DNA from: Strongylocentrotus droebachiensis
Taxonomy: Eukaryota > Echinodermata > Echinoidea > Camarodonta > Strongylocentrotidae
Length of the DNA stretch: 64,000 bases
Assembly (NCBI GenBank): GCA_035222895.1
Contig: JAVYIG010004972.1
Coordinates: 62,001-126,000 of the forward strand
Direction: 5' to 3'
Shown in pieces: positions 23,941 to 36,537 of the stretch (positions are counted from its first letter, which is position 1; every line of letters starts with the position of its first letter). The notes under the pieces are model-generated. The model ran no database searches. It was not told the origin of the DNA and saw nothing but the letters and a program-made list of their open reading frames with translations. The position numbers and the translations under genes were made by a program.

Positions 23941-25050
23941 CTGTTTAACCCCTTTGGGAATCTTTGACCGAAATGAAATGTTTGGAAATAGTTTCATCGG
24001 TTTAACCTTGGGTAAATATGAGTCGATCTTGGTATGATATAAGCCGTGTTTATCATAATATGGGATCAGGGAATCTGTCAAGACAAATTTAGCCAGATTT
24101 TCACGTCAGTTATCATCGCAAAATTTCTATCCATTGTAAGAAATGAAAACCAGACGTGCGTAAAACGCAACCAAACACGAAAGAATGTAGATATAGAGCA
24201 AGAGATTTTGGAGAAGAACAAACTATACAGTTCTCAATTTCAACAAATTCAATTGACGGGCTTTGTTATCCCGCGAATGAAGGAAAACAAAAGCACCGTC
24301 AAAATCCACAAAATTGAACGATTTAGATATTTTCTGCATGGTTGAGGGTTTTCTCTTGCATCTATCTATATGTTATACAAAAAAATCCTTTGTTCTCTTA
24401 TGGGCGACATGACAGTTTTCTCTCTCGAAATGTGTCTACCGTCGTGAAGTTTTTGTTTGTTTATTGTTATATTTTAAATCTCGATCAGGTAATTTTAATG
24501 GCAGCTGCTAACAAGAGATGGAAGAAATAAATACAAAACTTAATTTGTAAATGGGGAATGATAATATAATCATAAATCCACAGGTATCCTTTGTAAATTC
24601 CTGAGATAATGAGATACGTTACTGCTGCAAATTTAATGCTAAATATCACACCTTCGAGAACCCATTTGACGCTATGAAAAATGGATTGTTGCAATATTTT
24701 CCGTTATTTGAAAAACTGTTTTTTTTTTATTTATAAAATTAGATAAAATTGTATACCATATCGAAAGGAAATATTTGTAATCATACACTCATACTTTGGT
24801 GTACTTATAGGGGGACTGGGACACGTGCCCCCCCCCCCATCAAGTAGCCTTGTAAATTCGCATTTAATTTTCTAAGTAAGCCGGAGCCCTCCCCAAAAGT
24901 TCCAGTGCCCCCCAAGCAAAGGATGGGTTTACGCTACGCCATTGTACACAGATCACAACATAAATATTTTATATCAGGGGCGTTTCTAGAAATCAATATA
25001 TAACGGGAAAACACCAAGTGGTACAGACAATAATTCAGTGAAATAGGTTT
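23941..25050. other. Unassigned DNA with a possible transposon end
   Basis: No gene recognised. At about 24797-24948, sequence with C/G runs ends TTTACGCTACGCCATTG, like the CAGTGGCGTA-type termini common in animal DNA transposons; the partner end is weak. Confidence 0.35.
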
Positions 25051-25188
25051 TAAGGCCCTGTTTCAAAAAAACTTGTTATTAAAAGAAAGTTGCAGTAATT
25101 ATAATCAGTTACTTAAATAATTGCGTTCGATTGGCCGTGAGCAAGCTTGTCATTGAAATTGTGCATGTTTGATGAAACAGGGCCCTTA
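25051..25188. mobile_element. Short TIR element (TAAGGCCCTGTTTCA ends)
   Basis: TAAGGCCCTGTTTCA at the left and TGAAACAGGGCCCTTA at the right are inverted with one extra base. It is 138 bp and non-coding. Related by its ends to 37801-37949, 56540-56612, 61438-61578 and 61771-61887. Confidence 0.8.
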
Positions 25189-26091
25189 TCAGCTGAACAA
25201 TGGAAACAAAAGGGAGTTGCTGCTACCTTGTTTGGCGTTAAACAATCAGGGATAGAGCAACGTCGATCTGGCGCTGCTCAGTGGCTGCCGGGCTCACGAT
25301 CAATTGGGCAAAAAGAATTTCCATTTTCGGTTTAAGTTAATAAGATTTGGAGTAGACTTTAAAATATTATTATTATTGTTATTATTAAGCCAATTGAAAT
25401 CTGAAATACATATCGGGAGAAATTATTTGTCAACAATAATGATAGATTTCAATGGAATATAAAATGCAACCCTCTTTCTCATTGTTTCACCGGCATCGCA
25501 TCATTGTGTCCAGCAAAAAATAAATTTATGGTGTTCAACATGGTGAATTACTATTTTGTTTATGTACATGTATAATACATTACAAGTATTTTACTTCTGG
25601 TGGATGTTTAGTAACGCAAAAACTTGTTTGTTTCTCGGAAGCAATATCAAAAGTGGTATAAGTATTTAAGTCATTCCTCTTCGATATACACAACTAAAGG
25701 AAGTTTCTTGATGGACAAAATAATACACAATTGTACGAGACGGGTGTTCCTACCGAGAACACTTTAAAAACAAGCTTAATTGAGATACTTTTCACACGAT
25801 TAGGCCTAGTTCTATAGTTTAGGTTGCTCAACTTGAAGTTAAATGCTTCTTAGGATTATTTATTTAAAAAATGATGCACTAAAACAATGTTTTTAGAAAA
25901 GAATAGTTTGAAATGAGAATAATGCATAATCCATCAAAATATAAAGACCCAATTAAATTCGTCGTTTAACATACAATACGGTAGGACCACAATAGAATTG
26001 AAATGAAATGATATTTTTCCTTCCTCAGTACTTTGTAAAACAATCCTAAATTACTTATTTTAAAAATGTAAACAACAAATATTTCACAAAC
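25189..26091. other. Unassigned intergenic DNA
   Basis: AT-rich; short ATT run near 25365. No gene. Confidence 0.5.
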
Positions 26092-26185
26092 CTTGTTTGA
26101 ACGTCCCTCGCTTTTTCGGTTGCTGCTTGATATCGTTGACGATGTCGGCGTAAACGACGCGGAAGTCGAGTAGGGAGTATGATGC
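26092..26185 (-). CDS. Candidate isolated exon, unknown gene
   Basis: On the minus strand an open 94-nt segment runs from a possible acceptor (TCATCATTACACAG) to a possible donor (AAG/GTTTGT). It reads ASYSLLDFRVVYADIVNDIK, then QQPKKRGTFKQ. It stands out from the AT-rich surroundings by a high share of C/G third positions and by a natural-looking residue mix; the opposite strand has stops. I do not recognise the protein, and no partner exon is visible, so this may be chance. Confidence 0.22.
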
Positions 26186-28270
26186 CTGTGTAATGATGAG
26201 AACGATTGATGGATAAACTCTACAATCTCAAGTCCTGATAACCACTAAAATCCAACCCTCGACGACTGATGATCGAGTGATGATCTCTCGCCTTTCAAAC
26301 TTCCTCAACCTACTGTCTGGATGATTCTGAGAACGGATACCAATTTTTTTCCCCCTCCGCCAACTTCTCGCCAAACCCCTCCCACAACACCAGTGGTGAT
26401 CTGTGTCCGTTAATCAAAACCCAGTAACCCTTGACACGGTTGTTGACAATCTATGGATGCACCCATCTAGGCATCCCTCTCGAGTGCCTGCCTCCATCCC
26501 TTTTATTCTTCCAAAGGTCCTCTTTATTAACACACTGGTTGATCACCATCAAACATCATCGCCATTCGAGCGGCAAATATGGTTAGAATTAAGAAATATC
26601 AGCTTATTCTCGGCTCGCTATGTTTCGGTTGAGCTGCGTTGGTTGAATTCATGAAGCACGAGCGAAAATGTCATTTTATTGAGAGAAAAAAACTCATTGC
26701 TTTGTGTTTCACGTCAAACAAAATGGTAGTTTTTACTCCATTGGTGCATTACAAGAGTTTTGATATTGATCATTATTTGAAAGCAGAAATTTTCTTTCCG
26801 TAAATCATGTTCTTGTTTCATGTTTAATTTCATTCTCATTAATTGAATGAGAAGCTATTAATCTGTAGTTGTAAACGGAATTTTTATGATTACTGTCTGC
26901 AACTGAGATTTCATCCGATTTTGTGCAAATTTAGACTTAATACCAAGTGAATATTTATTTTTGGTCCCCCCTTTGCACCTTTGCACTAATTTCCATTTAT
27001 TTGCGATGATGAAAGTTTTAGATTCAAAAAGTTTTGTTATTCATTAAACCTGTTATTAAAAATGACAAAATATTAGGCCATCTCGATCCACCCAAACAAC
27101 ACACTCCAAACCAACAATTTATTTTGATTTCCGTTGTAAAATATATAACCTGTTTCGTAGATTATTGTTATTACGGACAAAACGTTTAGAGTCATTATAT
27201 CTTGTGAATAAATGCCCCAGAAACCTAGAATTTACGAGATAATAATTACTGCAAAGAATAATGCAATAAGTACCAGTACTTAAACAGTCGAGAGAGCTGC
27301 GAATTACTCGCCCACCCCCCCCCCCCCCCCAATCTTGTTGGTTTTATTTTTATCAATGCCCTATGCATCAGGGCAGGCAATGGATGCGGTTTTAGTACCG
27401 TATGATCAGAAAACTGATGACAAAGGAAATGAAAAAAAAATCATCTTATCCATCTTTTGTCTGCCTGAAAACGATCTGATATGTGTCATTTGATTATCAG
27501 ATGGGTTTTTTAATAGCTGGCTCTTTGAAAGTAGCTGACCACAAAAATGTCACTGATGTAGTATAATAATTTTGGCCATCCTGTCCGCAGGGTTCCAAGA
27601 GATTATACCAATTAAATTCAAAGCATAAATTGGATTATAAATACAAAAAGACAATCATTTAGATTTAGTGATTTATTTTCCAAGTTCATTTCATTTTATG
27701 TTATATTATACTCAATGAAATTTTGTTTTGTTGGCCTATAATTAATGGAAACACTTTTGACGGCTTAGATGGTTTCATTCTCATCTTTATATGCTAATTA
27801 TATGTATTTGTATGTATAAATGTTTCGAGTGTGTGACGTATTACAGGCCCGAAATGAGACACAAAATAAGCTTGATATAAGACGTAAATGATATACCATG
27901 GTCCATGGAGTTACTCCATGGATATACGATGATAACAAAACCTACACCCAATTCTTGTAAAGTGCTTTATCATGTATATTTGTCTTGAATTGTTTTCTAA
28001 TCACACGCATTTGACTTTGCCAACTTCTGCGGAATAAACCTCACTCAGGAAATAATACAGATATTCCCCTAGAGTATTTCAGACTGGAAGCGTTTAGGAT
28101 AGAGTGATTTACATCAATTATTTCTTTGATTCAATCAAATCTTTTTGTCCTGCATATATATTAAATGTGTCGTGTGCAGGACACACGAAAGGTATGGTGA
28201 TATGGTGTCTGGAGGTATATTTGATTGAAAGTGTCGTTGCTGTAGAAGTCATGGAAAAGAGTCATGGTAC
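26186..28270. other. Unassigned intergenic DNA
   Basis: Mostly AT-rich with no gene. A C homopolymer lies near 27307. CCATGGTCCATGGAGTTACTCCATGG at about 27898 is a local CCATGG cluster, and TCCATGGATATACGA near 27923 also occurs near 13818. Confidence 0.45.
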
Positions 28271-28274
28271 AATG

Positions 28275-28365
28275 GTGGTGATGATGATGATGATGATGAT
28301 AATGATGATAATAATAACAATAATAATAACAACAATAATAATAATACTAATGATACTAATAATAT
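28275..28365. repeat. (GAT)n/(AAT)n microsatellite
   Basis: GATGATGAT then AATAATAAC units. Confidence 0.9.
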
Positions 28366-28904
28366 TTTTTTCTTCTCTTTGCCTCTTAGAGGTGTTTATT
28401 CAATATTCAAACAATAACATAATTTTGCTTCCATTTTAGCAACTCAATGCAACATCAATAATACACAAATTATTTATTCAAATATAACTAAGCAAATACG
28501 CAGGAAATTTCATATTTTGTCCTTTCAAATGTTCGTTTATTTTTATTCTGTTACTCATTTCTCTCTTAAATAAATAAATCAAATTCAAATCTCTATTATC
28601 ATACCCATACTTATTACTAAAAATAATCATGTTATAAATAGACCAAAAAGCAATCATCATTATCAAATCGATTTCGGTTAGCGAATTCATTTTGAGTAAT
28701 AAAACCATATATTTAAGGTTGAAAGCATGTAAAACGAAGTCCTTTAAATATTCAAAGAAGGTTTCGTTTGCCTTACATGAAATGAAAGTATGAAGCACAT
28801 CCAATATTAGTTTTAGAAATATTCTAGGTATATAATTCTTAATTCATCGACGATGTCTGTAAGCGCTTTATAAATATATTATTATCCCAAGTCATCGGAT
28901 TTAG
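28366..28904. other. Unassigned AT-rich DNA
   Basis: A 108-codon minus-strand frame (28478-28804) has no recognisable domain. The end GTAAGCGCTTTATAAATATATTATT looks like a SINE tail. Confidence 0.4.
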
Positions 28905-29155
28905 GCTTGCCAGCACACAATGTCATTCTCCAGGCCCTTGGGATCATTCTAGCTAGGCGCCATTTTACATCACAATGCAAACAACATTGAATATCGCATT
29001 TGCCACTCTCTACCCATTTATACAATGTGTAGGGAGTGGCAAATGCGGATGTCTTGGCAAAGGACGTTGGTGCCGAGCTGAGATTCGAAACCTTGACACT
29101 TAAGAGGGAAAGCCAAGTGAATGAATCACTACACCGCGACTCTTCCAAATACGTT
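28905..29155 (-). repeat. tRNA-derived SINE, minus strand
   Basis: Read on the minus strand, GTAGTGATTCATTC (A-box position) is followed by GGTTTCGAATCTC (B box, about 29082-29094) and then GGCACCAACGTCCTTTGCC. A hairpin at 28997-29047 pairs GCATTTGCCACTC with GAGTGGCAAATGC. The tail continues toward the (TTA) run near 28880. This is a typical tRNA-related SINE layout. Confidence 0.6.
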
Positions 29156-29515
29156 GACGGTGGTGGTGATGGCGGCGGTGGTGGTGGTGGTGGTGGTGGT
29201 GGTGGTGGCAGCGGTGGTGGTGGTGGTGGTGGTGGTGGTGGTGGCAGCGGTGGTGGTGGTGGTGGTGGTGGTGGTGGTGGTGGTGATGGTATTGGTGGTA
29301 TTGGTGGTATTGGTGGTGGTGGTATTGGTGGTGGTGGTGGTGGTGGTATTGGTGGTGGTGGTATTGGTGGTGGTGGTGGTGGTGGTGGTTTTGATGGTGG
29401 TAACGGTGATTAAGGTGGTGGCGGCGGTGGTGATGGTAGTGGTGGAAGTCATGGTAAAAATGGTGATGAAGGTGGTAAACTTGATGGTAAAGTTGGTGGT
29501 GTTGGCACTAAGTCG
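29155..29515. repeat. (GGT)n microsatellite
   Basis: About 250 bp of near-pure GGT with AGC and ATT interruptions, then GGT/GAT-rich sequence. Poly-Gly, poly-Val and poly-Thr frames are artefacts. GGT arrays can form two-tier G-quadruplexes. Confidence 0.95.
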
Positions 29516-31105
29516 CTATGGAGGTAATCAAGGTATTTATTGTAGTAAAAAAAAATGATGTAGAAGGTGGGGGGCAAGATATTCCTAGCCCCTCTGGCAT
29601 CGCTCTCCTTTTATCCTTATCTTACCCCTTCAAGTTTCAATTTAGTTTATTTTCTTCAAGTTTCAATTTTCTTTACCAAGTAGCCTACATGTATAAAAGC
29701 ACAATCACTTTTATTATAATGCATCATCTTTTTAAGTAAGCGTTTGGGAAGGGCCCGTCAAGGAAAAACATCGGTAACCTGTTTTCTCGCTTCTCTCATT
29801 ACGCCACAAATGAGAAGCAATTAATGTACTAAGGAAAATAAATGCGCAAATGCGATTCTCCTTGCGGCAAAGTGGTGAAATTGCATTTAAATTAATTTCA
29901 AATAGCTCCGCAACAAAACAACGGAATGACGGGAAGGCGGTTCGAAACACATTCGAAAGTCTTTTAGATTGGATATCGGCGATTGCCGAGTGACTTTTTT
30001 TAGGGAACAATTAGTATTGATGACATTGTCCTATGCCCTCTAAATAGCGTTAATTTTGACTCGGGTTGTTTTTGGCGTGCAGTCTTGAACAATAGTGAGA
30101 CATTGGCGGACATGAGAGAGATAAAAGCTCAATTGTTCGACTGAAGAATTTCTAAAGCGCGCACGTGGTAGTGAAGCGAAACCACGTGGTGAAGATCACC
30201 CGCGCGCATCGCGCGTGGCTCACCAATTACGCCACGGCAATTTCCTGCTGAATACATCGGTGGAATGAGCATTTGGAAGATATTATCCATAACGTCTAAC
30301 GGAGTAAAGATCGAAACTGCATGCGCTTGAGTAGTGAAGCAGAGACGCGCGAGACAACACGAGCCTCAACTATTTTGTCCTATTTGGTCTCTCGTCTTCT
30401 CGATGACAAACAGGAAATATTTGACAGTGAACATTTCTTCAATGATAATTTATGACTGATTTATTAATGAAGCATTACACCCAAGCAGACCTGTTTTTCC
30501 TCCTCTGTACTTGAACTTTCCAAGAAAATACCCTTTCCATCATTCTACTTTTCTCTTTCTTATTTAATCATACGAAAAATAGGTTGTTCCATCGCTAAAA
30601 CGAATAAGTAATAGGCCTACATTAAATGAATTGAGTAAAGATAATTATGCTACAGCCATCTTTAACAGGCTTAATTTCATATCAAGCGATACGATTTCAT
30701 AAGCGTTTTCTATATTTAAACGCTCTGAGTATTAATATTGTATATAATATATAATATAGAATTAAATTGATTTCAATTGTGATCTCTCCATATAATATTC
30801 CTACATACACATTATATGTACACGTATATATGAATTGTTATGAAAGAAAAAAAATACTTTTTACTAACTTACCCTAAAAAAATAAGATATAAAAATATCC
30901 GATATTAACATGGTTAAGGGTATACAAAATCTCAAGTTTCGTCTGACATTGAATAAATCTCAGAATACCGGGCAATCAAGGGCGATAACTCTGTCATTTG
31001 ATGAATATTTTTTATGGGAAACGCAGGAATCGCTGGACGTCTTCATAATATGCCTTGTAAATCATATGACAGTGACACCCACTTGATTTGTTTTAATGAC
31101 GTCAC
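29516..31105. other. Unassigned intergenic DNA
   Basis: No gene. An inverted E-box pair at about 30165-30192 is listed separately. Short ATATAATATA repeats occur near 30745. Confidence 0.45.
30165..30192. promoter_or_regulatory. Inverted CACGTGGT / ACCACGTG pair
   Basis: Two CACGTG E-boxes sit in an inverted repeat with an 11-base spacer and next to CGCGCGCATCGCGCG. bHLH factors (Myc/Max, USF type) bind CACGTG. No promoter is evident nearby, so the function is a guess. Confidence 0.3.
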
Positions 31106-31108
31106 AAT

Positions 31109-31155
31109 AGAAAGAGAAAGAGAGAGAGAGAGAGAGAAAAAAAAAAGGGGGGGGG
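31109..31155. repeat. (GA)n and G-run
   Basis: GA repeat, an A run and a G homopolymer. Confidence 0.9.
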
Positions 31156-31284
31156 GTAAAGACGGTCTGACTTTGGTAGCTGCCGAGAATGCATATTTGG
31201 CGTATCCAAAAATGGTTGAACGGGGATGGGGTCATATTACTTTTGCTTGTAAAGCGCTTTGAATTGTGCTGCATAACCATTTCA

Positions 31285-31319
31285 TCCTTATTGTTATTAT
31301 CATTATCATCATCATCATT

Positions 31320-31351
<32 letters not shown>

Positions 31352-31400
31352 TATCATCATCATTATCATCATCAGCATCATCATTATCATCGTAGTTGGT
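31285..31400. repeat. (ATC)n microsatellite after a SINE-like tail
   Basis: TTGTAAAGCGCTTTGAATTG (31249-31268) precedes TTATTGTTATT and then ATC repeats. The AAAGCGCTTTGA-type tail is shared with other SINE-like pieces here. Confidence 0.85.
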
Positions 31401-32780
31401 ATTATCAGCATTAGTAGTGGTAGTAATTCTTCACTTCACAATACATGTGGGGTGTAAGCAGCCTCGCGGACCGTAGACATAGCGAAAGTTGTATTACTTT
31501 TTTTGTTAAATAATTTATGGAATACATTCATTTGGGAAGGGTAAAAAGCCGAGTTTATGCTGGATATGCCACCGATTTTTAAGGAATACTGATGATAGTA
31601 TTTGTGAGGGGCCTTATAGCTTAATAATGAATGAACTTTGAGCAGTGAAAGGGAAACAATATAATTTTGAGTGCTGTACGTGTGTAGACAATTTTCCATG
31701 GTCATAATGTGGAATGCGGAAAGAAAAAAATAGAGATGGAACGGAGAGAGAGAAAGAGAAAGAGAGAGAGAGACTGAGAGAGAGAGGGGTAGAGAAAGAG
31801 GAGGGGGATGGGAGGAGGGGTAAGGGTAAAATAGACAAGGAAAGAAGAGAATGAGCAAAGAGATACATAAGATCTCGCGTATAGTGTTGCAGGTGCACGC
31901 GCGCTCTTCATCGGTTGAGCGATTCTTGTTCAAAAACACGTGCGCATCCTCGGCACGCGCCTATCTATCTATTCTATACTCCATGCGATCTCGTGTTCTG
32001 GGCTGATAACCAGTCATTCAAACACTCAAAAGTGATGTAAATGTAGTTTGAAATTGAATAGATATAGAATAGTCAACAACAAAAAGGAGAATTATAACAC
32101 AATAAACTCCGACGACGAAGGGTTGCAGAAAATGCTTCGGAAGTCATTGTTTATAGCGAAGCTCATTAAGACGACGTAATCGAGGTCGACCAATAAACGT
32201 GCAGAAACGCGGAACGTTGCTTGTAGAGATGCAACTATTGTTAGTTTTCATATTCATATAAGAGGCTTTGTTTTTCGTCTTTATCACTTTGTGATGCTTA
32301 GCACCCATTTCTCCGCATGGTTATCAGCTGCTTTGGGCAAAAATCGCAATAATGTTGTAGGGAAATACTAATTTTCATCATGATCATAAAGATTTTTGTT
32401 TTTGGAACATTAACAACAAAATTCTTCGAAACAACATTTAAACATATTCATTATAACAATATAGCCTATGACAATAATGGCAAAATATAAACTATTAAAC
32501 AATTAAATTTGGATGAAAGTTTATTGTTTAAGGATTTCAATGATAACTGATCATGGTTGCAATATTATAAAGAAGAAGAAATTGATAATGCATTGGTGCG
32601 AATTAATAAAATCAAACGTTTTATTGTCTGAACATTTCGGAATGCAAACTCGTTCCTTCGTCAGGGGAGTTATAACGTAGGCCTATGTCCTTATGGACGC
32701 ATTATGATTTTTTGATAATAAATATCTTCCCTTAGCAAGGTAGGGTAAGATGGGGAGGGAGTGATGGTTTATTAGAGTAG
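31401..32780. other. Unassigned DNA with a GA tract
   Basis: GA repeats at 31745-31815. The rest is AT-rich with no recognised gene. Confidence 0.5.
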
Positions 32781-32784
32781 AGGT

Positions 32785-33400
32785 GTCGTAGTCCAGTGGT
32801 TTAGTCACTTGACTGGAAATGTAAAGGTCATGGGTTCGAGCCCCGGCAGGGAACTAATGACTTCAGCATGCATTTGATTTACATTGCTTCTCTCCACATA
32901 GGGTTGAGTACCCGGTATAGAGTACCAAAGCTGTGACGTCAACAACAAAAAAATATTTTTAGAATGTCTCCTAATGGTTAGGAGATCATGAGTTCCTATA
33001 GGAAATATATTTATTCAGATGGTCATATCTCAGCCAATACTTAACATATTCAATTGGTTTTCGACATTCGGACATTAATTTTGATGCTCTTTCGGAAAAT
33101 GAAAAAAAAAAAGAGAAATTCTATTTTTTGTTTTGATGACGTCACACTTCACCACTCTATATAGATGCGAACGTCGTTACAATTTGTTGGATTGTACGCG
33201 CCCGGTAAAAAAAGGCGACTAGCTGGAATACTCCGCAGGAAATGGGGATTGTGTAATGCGATGTGCAGAATAGTAACTGAATCCAGTGACCAGGGTATAA
33301 TGATACTGTGAATGCTTTGGTCTGTTAATGGTAAAGCGCGATATAAGAAACCGTTATTATTCTTATCATTATTATCATCGTTATTGTTATTATTATATTA
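32785..33400 (+). repeat. tRNA-derived SINE interrupted by a small TIR element
   Basis: A box TAGTCCAGTGG (about 32789-32799) and B box GGGTTCGAGCCCC (32832-32844) have the spacing seen in tRNAs, but no acceptor stem forms. The body continues to about 32931, resumes after the insert at 33146, and ends AAAGCGCGATATAAGAAACC followed by TTATT repeats. It is inferred to be one SINE split by the insert at 32932-33145. Confidence 0.6.
32932..33145. mobile_element. 214-bp TIR element inside the SINE (TGTGACGTCA ends)
   Basis: TGTGACGTCAACAACAAAAA at the left and TTTTTGTTTTGATGACGTCACA at the right are inverted. The core is AT-rich and non-coding. Confidence 0.75.
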
Positions 33401-33426
33401 ATACGGAATGTAAAGTACCATTATAT

Positions 33427-33456
33427 CGTCCCTATTTTCACGAAGTGACGGTAATC
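33427..33456. mobile_element. Solo arm of the 97-bp foldback family
   Basis: CGTCCCTATTTTCACGAAGT and GACGGTAAT match the left arm of 60131-60227; the right arm is missing. Confidence 0.7.
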
Positions 33457-34320
33457 ATATACGCCAATAATTATGTGGACATTCGTCGATCTCCCATTCA
33501 GTCTATATCCAGTCTTATATCAGCTCATGAAGGGGTTGATGTATCGGATTCTCTTATTTATCTTGAAATGTTCTAATAAATCAGACAAATCCGCAAAAGA
33601 AAAAAATAAGTGAGAGAGAGAGAGAGAGAGAGAGAGAAAGGGACGAAAAGAGACAAAAACCAATACCAACAATTTCAAAAGCCATGAAAACAAAAACAGA
33701 TAATACAGATTACGAAGTATAGATTATTGTCACAAGAAAGCCGACAACTATAGATAGACATTATAGGAATGAGATAAAGTGGTAGAGAAATAAACTGGAA
33801 TAATGGTGACGAGGGCTGGAGGGAGGGGTTGGGGGGGGGGGGGGCAGGGGCGATAGTTGAAACAGAGTGGGTCTACTTAAATCCGGAACTCTAAAGCCAG
33901 TTTGGATGCCAAAGGCCTTCAGAGGATTTAGATCAAAATCCTTCCGACTCCACGCCAATTTTCACCTCACTATCCTCGCAGATTACTCTAACTCAAAGTA
34001 CAGATATGTAGAATTAAAATCAATGTATATTCAACAAGCTCCGAGTTTAGCACACTTTTCATGGTCACTGCACACAATGAAATGAAGAAGACAAGGGGAA
34101 GATGACGGAGAAGTGATTGGGAAAACGATGCATTTTTTTTTAACGTTTCAGCACATATTTATATTCTTAAAAAAAAAAGTAATGTATTTTGAAGCATAAA
34201 ATCGAGAAGTTTGATCGTTTTATTGTCAGGAACACTACTATATAATGGCAAATGATTATGAATTGGAGGATTACCCAAAACTTAGCATTATGAGAATACT
34301 GTTCTAGGGGTAGGATATAC
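33457..34320. other. Unassigned DNA with small simple repeats
   Basis: GA run at 33611-33640 and a G run near 33828-33844. No gene. Confidence 0.5.
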
Positions 34321-34322
34321 AT

Positions 34323-34622
34323 ACAGAGAGAGAGAGAGAGAGAGAGGAGAGGGAGAGAAAGAGAAAGAGAGAGAGTGAGAAAGAAAGAGAGAGAGAGAGT
34401 ATGGAAAGGAGATAAAGACAGAAAGGAAAACAAGAGGAAGGAGAGAGAAAAGGGAAAAGAGAGTTAGAGAGAGAGAGAAAAAAAGGATGGAGACAGACAT
34501 ACAGAGAGAGAGAGGAAGAGAGAGAGGGGGAGAGAGAGAGGGAGGCAAATACTGGATCATATTGATAGATTATTTAAATATTTTGTATGGGAGAGAGGGA
34601 GAGAGAGAGAGAGAAAGAGAGG
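34323..34622. repeat. GA polypurine tract
   Basis: GA runs with AAGA and GGGA variants; about 50 bp of plain sequence near 34545-34590 interrupts it. Confidence 0.93.
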
Positions 34623-36537
34623 GGAAGGTTTTTATTGGTTAATTCTTGATTCCATGAGGAGGGGATATTGGCAAGCCTTTGAGGCTGCGATTTAGAGTAA
34701 AATTACCGACTTTTCAATTCCCCCATGACGAGTATGATGATGCCCTATTATTCACTCAAGGTCAACACGTCAAGTTCAAGGGTTAAGTGTTCTCGATAGT
34801 CTACTAACACAGACTTTATTTACATCTTCCCCAATTAATCGCCTTCTTTAGCATGGCATTTCTATATTCTTCATAGCGAATGAAAACTGTTTATTGGGGT
34901 TTATATGTTTTGGTTATAATTATGTTAAGCCATCGTATACAAAAAAAAAGGCTATAACTTTTTTTTGGGGGGGGGGAGCGGGGGGTTGAGGCTTAGGAAT
35001 TTACTTCCACACGCTGGACATGTATTTTGTCATAGCACTCACTTACGTTTAATGGATAATTATGAGCAAGAATATTTGTCACATCGGCCAAATTGCTTTA
35101 TTATTTATTATTATTATTATTATTTTTACTCTACTGGATCTCCCACTCAGATAACAAACATAACCCCTATAATAGCGTTTACCTTCTTGTCAAGGTTTGC
35201 AATTGCAATAAGAAATGGAATATTTTTCGCTCAGAATCAAAATACCCTACTAATAATTTTGAAACTAGCTGTTGAAAATGAGTCCAAAGTATGATGTAAA
35301 GGAACTATAAAGCCGAAATGGTATTTAATTCCCATGAAATTACTCCTCCAGCTATGATAGGAATATAGAATCTATAGGCCTACTATTAGAAATATTCGTA
35401 CCGGCTACGATTACAATTCTCACTTTTACTTCTTCTTCTTTTGTTAGATAACAGCTAGTCCTAATTTAGAGTTGATACATTTTCCTGAAGCTTTTGGAAT
35501 CGTTGGACCCTTTTAAACTTTTTAATCGCAAAATCGCATTCAAGAGAAATTCGGCAACATATCAACAGCTTTTACGATTAAATCAAAATGTTAAATAGTA
35601 CTTTCTTTCACAAAATGACATGTTTATAAACTGTCATTCCTCTGATGCTTTGAGTATAAGTAGCCTATATGCTCTTGGGGAAACATGTGCATATCAATGA
35701 GTCTGAATTTCGAGACTATCAAGTCTACATCATCGAACCAATCCGCTCCGCTTTTAACAAACTTTCATTTCCGGGTGAGAACGAACCGTGAAGCGCATCA
35801 GCTGGCATTCATTAAAGTATGGAAATTACCAAATACAAGGGTTTTTCTTTTTCTTTTCTTTTCCAAAACGACCCATTTAAAATCAATTTTGCGATATATG
35901 TAGTCCCACGCTAAGACTAGAGATAGAAGCTGCTTGATTCGACTAACGACGTTCTTTCAAGTTATTGAGAAGTCCCATGCAGAAGCGTAGCCAATTTCAG
36001 TAAAGGGGAGGGGACTATTTTGCAGGCACTGACACTTTACCACATTTACCTAAAGCCTGGAGCAGAGCCTAGTTCTGTCAGTCTCTGCATAGAGGTAATA
36101 TTACGTCTATGGTCTCTGGCTGTTTCAAGTACAGAGCCTATGCAGTACGCTGCTAACCTAGTCTTACTGTGTAGACACTGTTATGTATACATCAACGAAC
36201 AAGTACACACGCCTGCAAACTAAGGGGGAGGGGGCAACCACCCCAATTTATACCCATATCCACACTTTTAGATAGTGTTCTATATTTTTTACAGGGGTCG
36301 GCCTCTTTTCCAGTCGTATCCAAAGTATTGCAAGGGAGCGAAGCGAGTGAACGAGCAAAACGTGGTGACACTTTGATACAGCGACAATGTAATGTTCTTC
36401 ACAAGATATATTCACAAGGAAGGAATTATTTCTCTCAAAATATGCTTGTTAACTTTTGAGGTACATTTTGTATAGTGCTAGTTATGTCAATAAGAGGTAA
36501 TGTGTATTTCCTTGTTTTTGCTTGTTATTCAAATACG
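34623..36537. other. Unassigned intergenic DNA
   Basis: No gene recognised. AGAAGCGTAGCC at about 35981 followed by a G-rich run, and GCGAAGCGAGTGAACGAG near 36338, resemble the edges of decayed DNA transposons. Confidence 0.4.

Noticed and set aside
29036-29558. Glycine-rich and valine-rich frames in the GGT region
   Set aside because: Pure trinucleotide repeat; all three frames are open on one strand and one on the other.
32785-32860. tRNA gene
   Set aside because: A and B boxes are present but the ends do not pair into an acceptor stem and the sequence continues into a SINE body.
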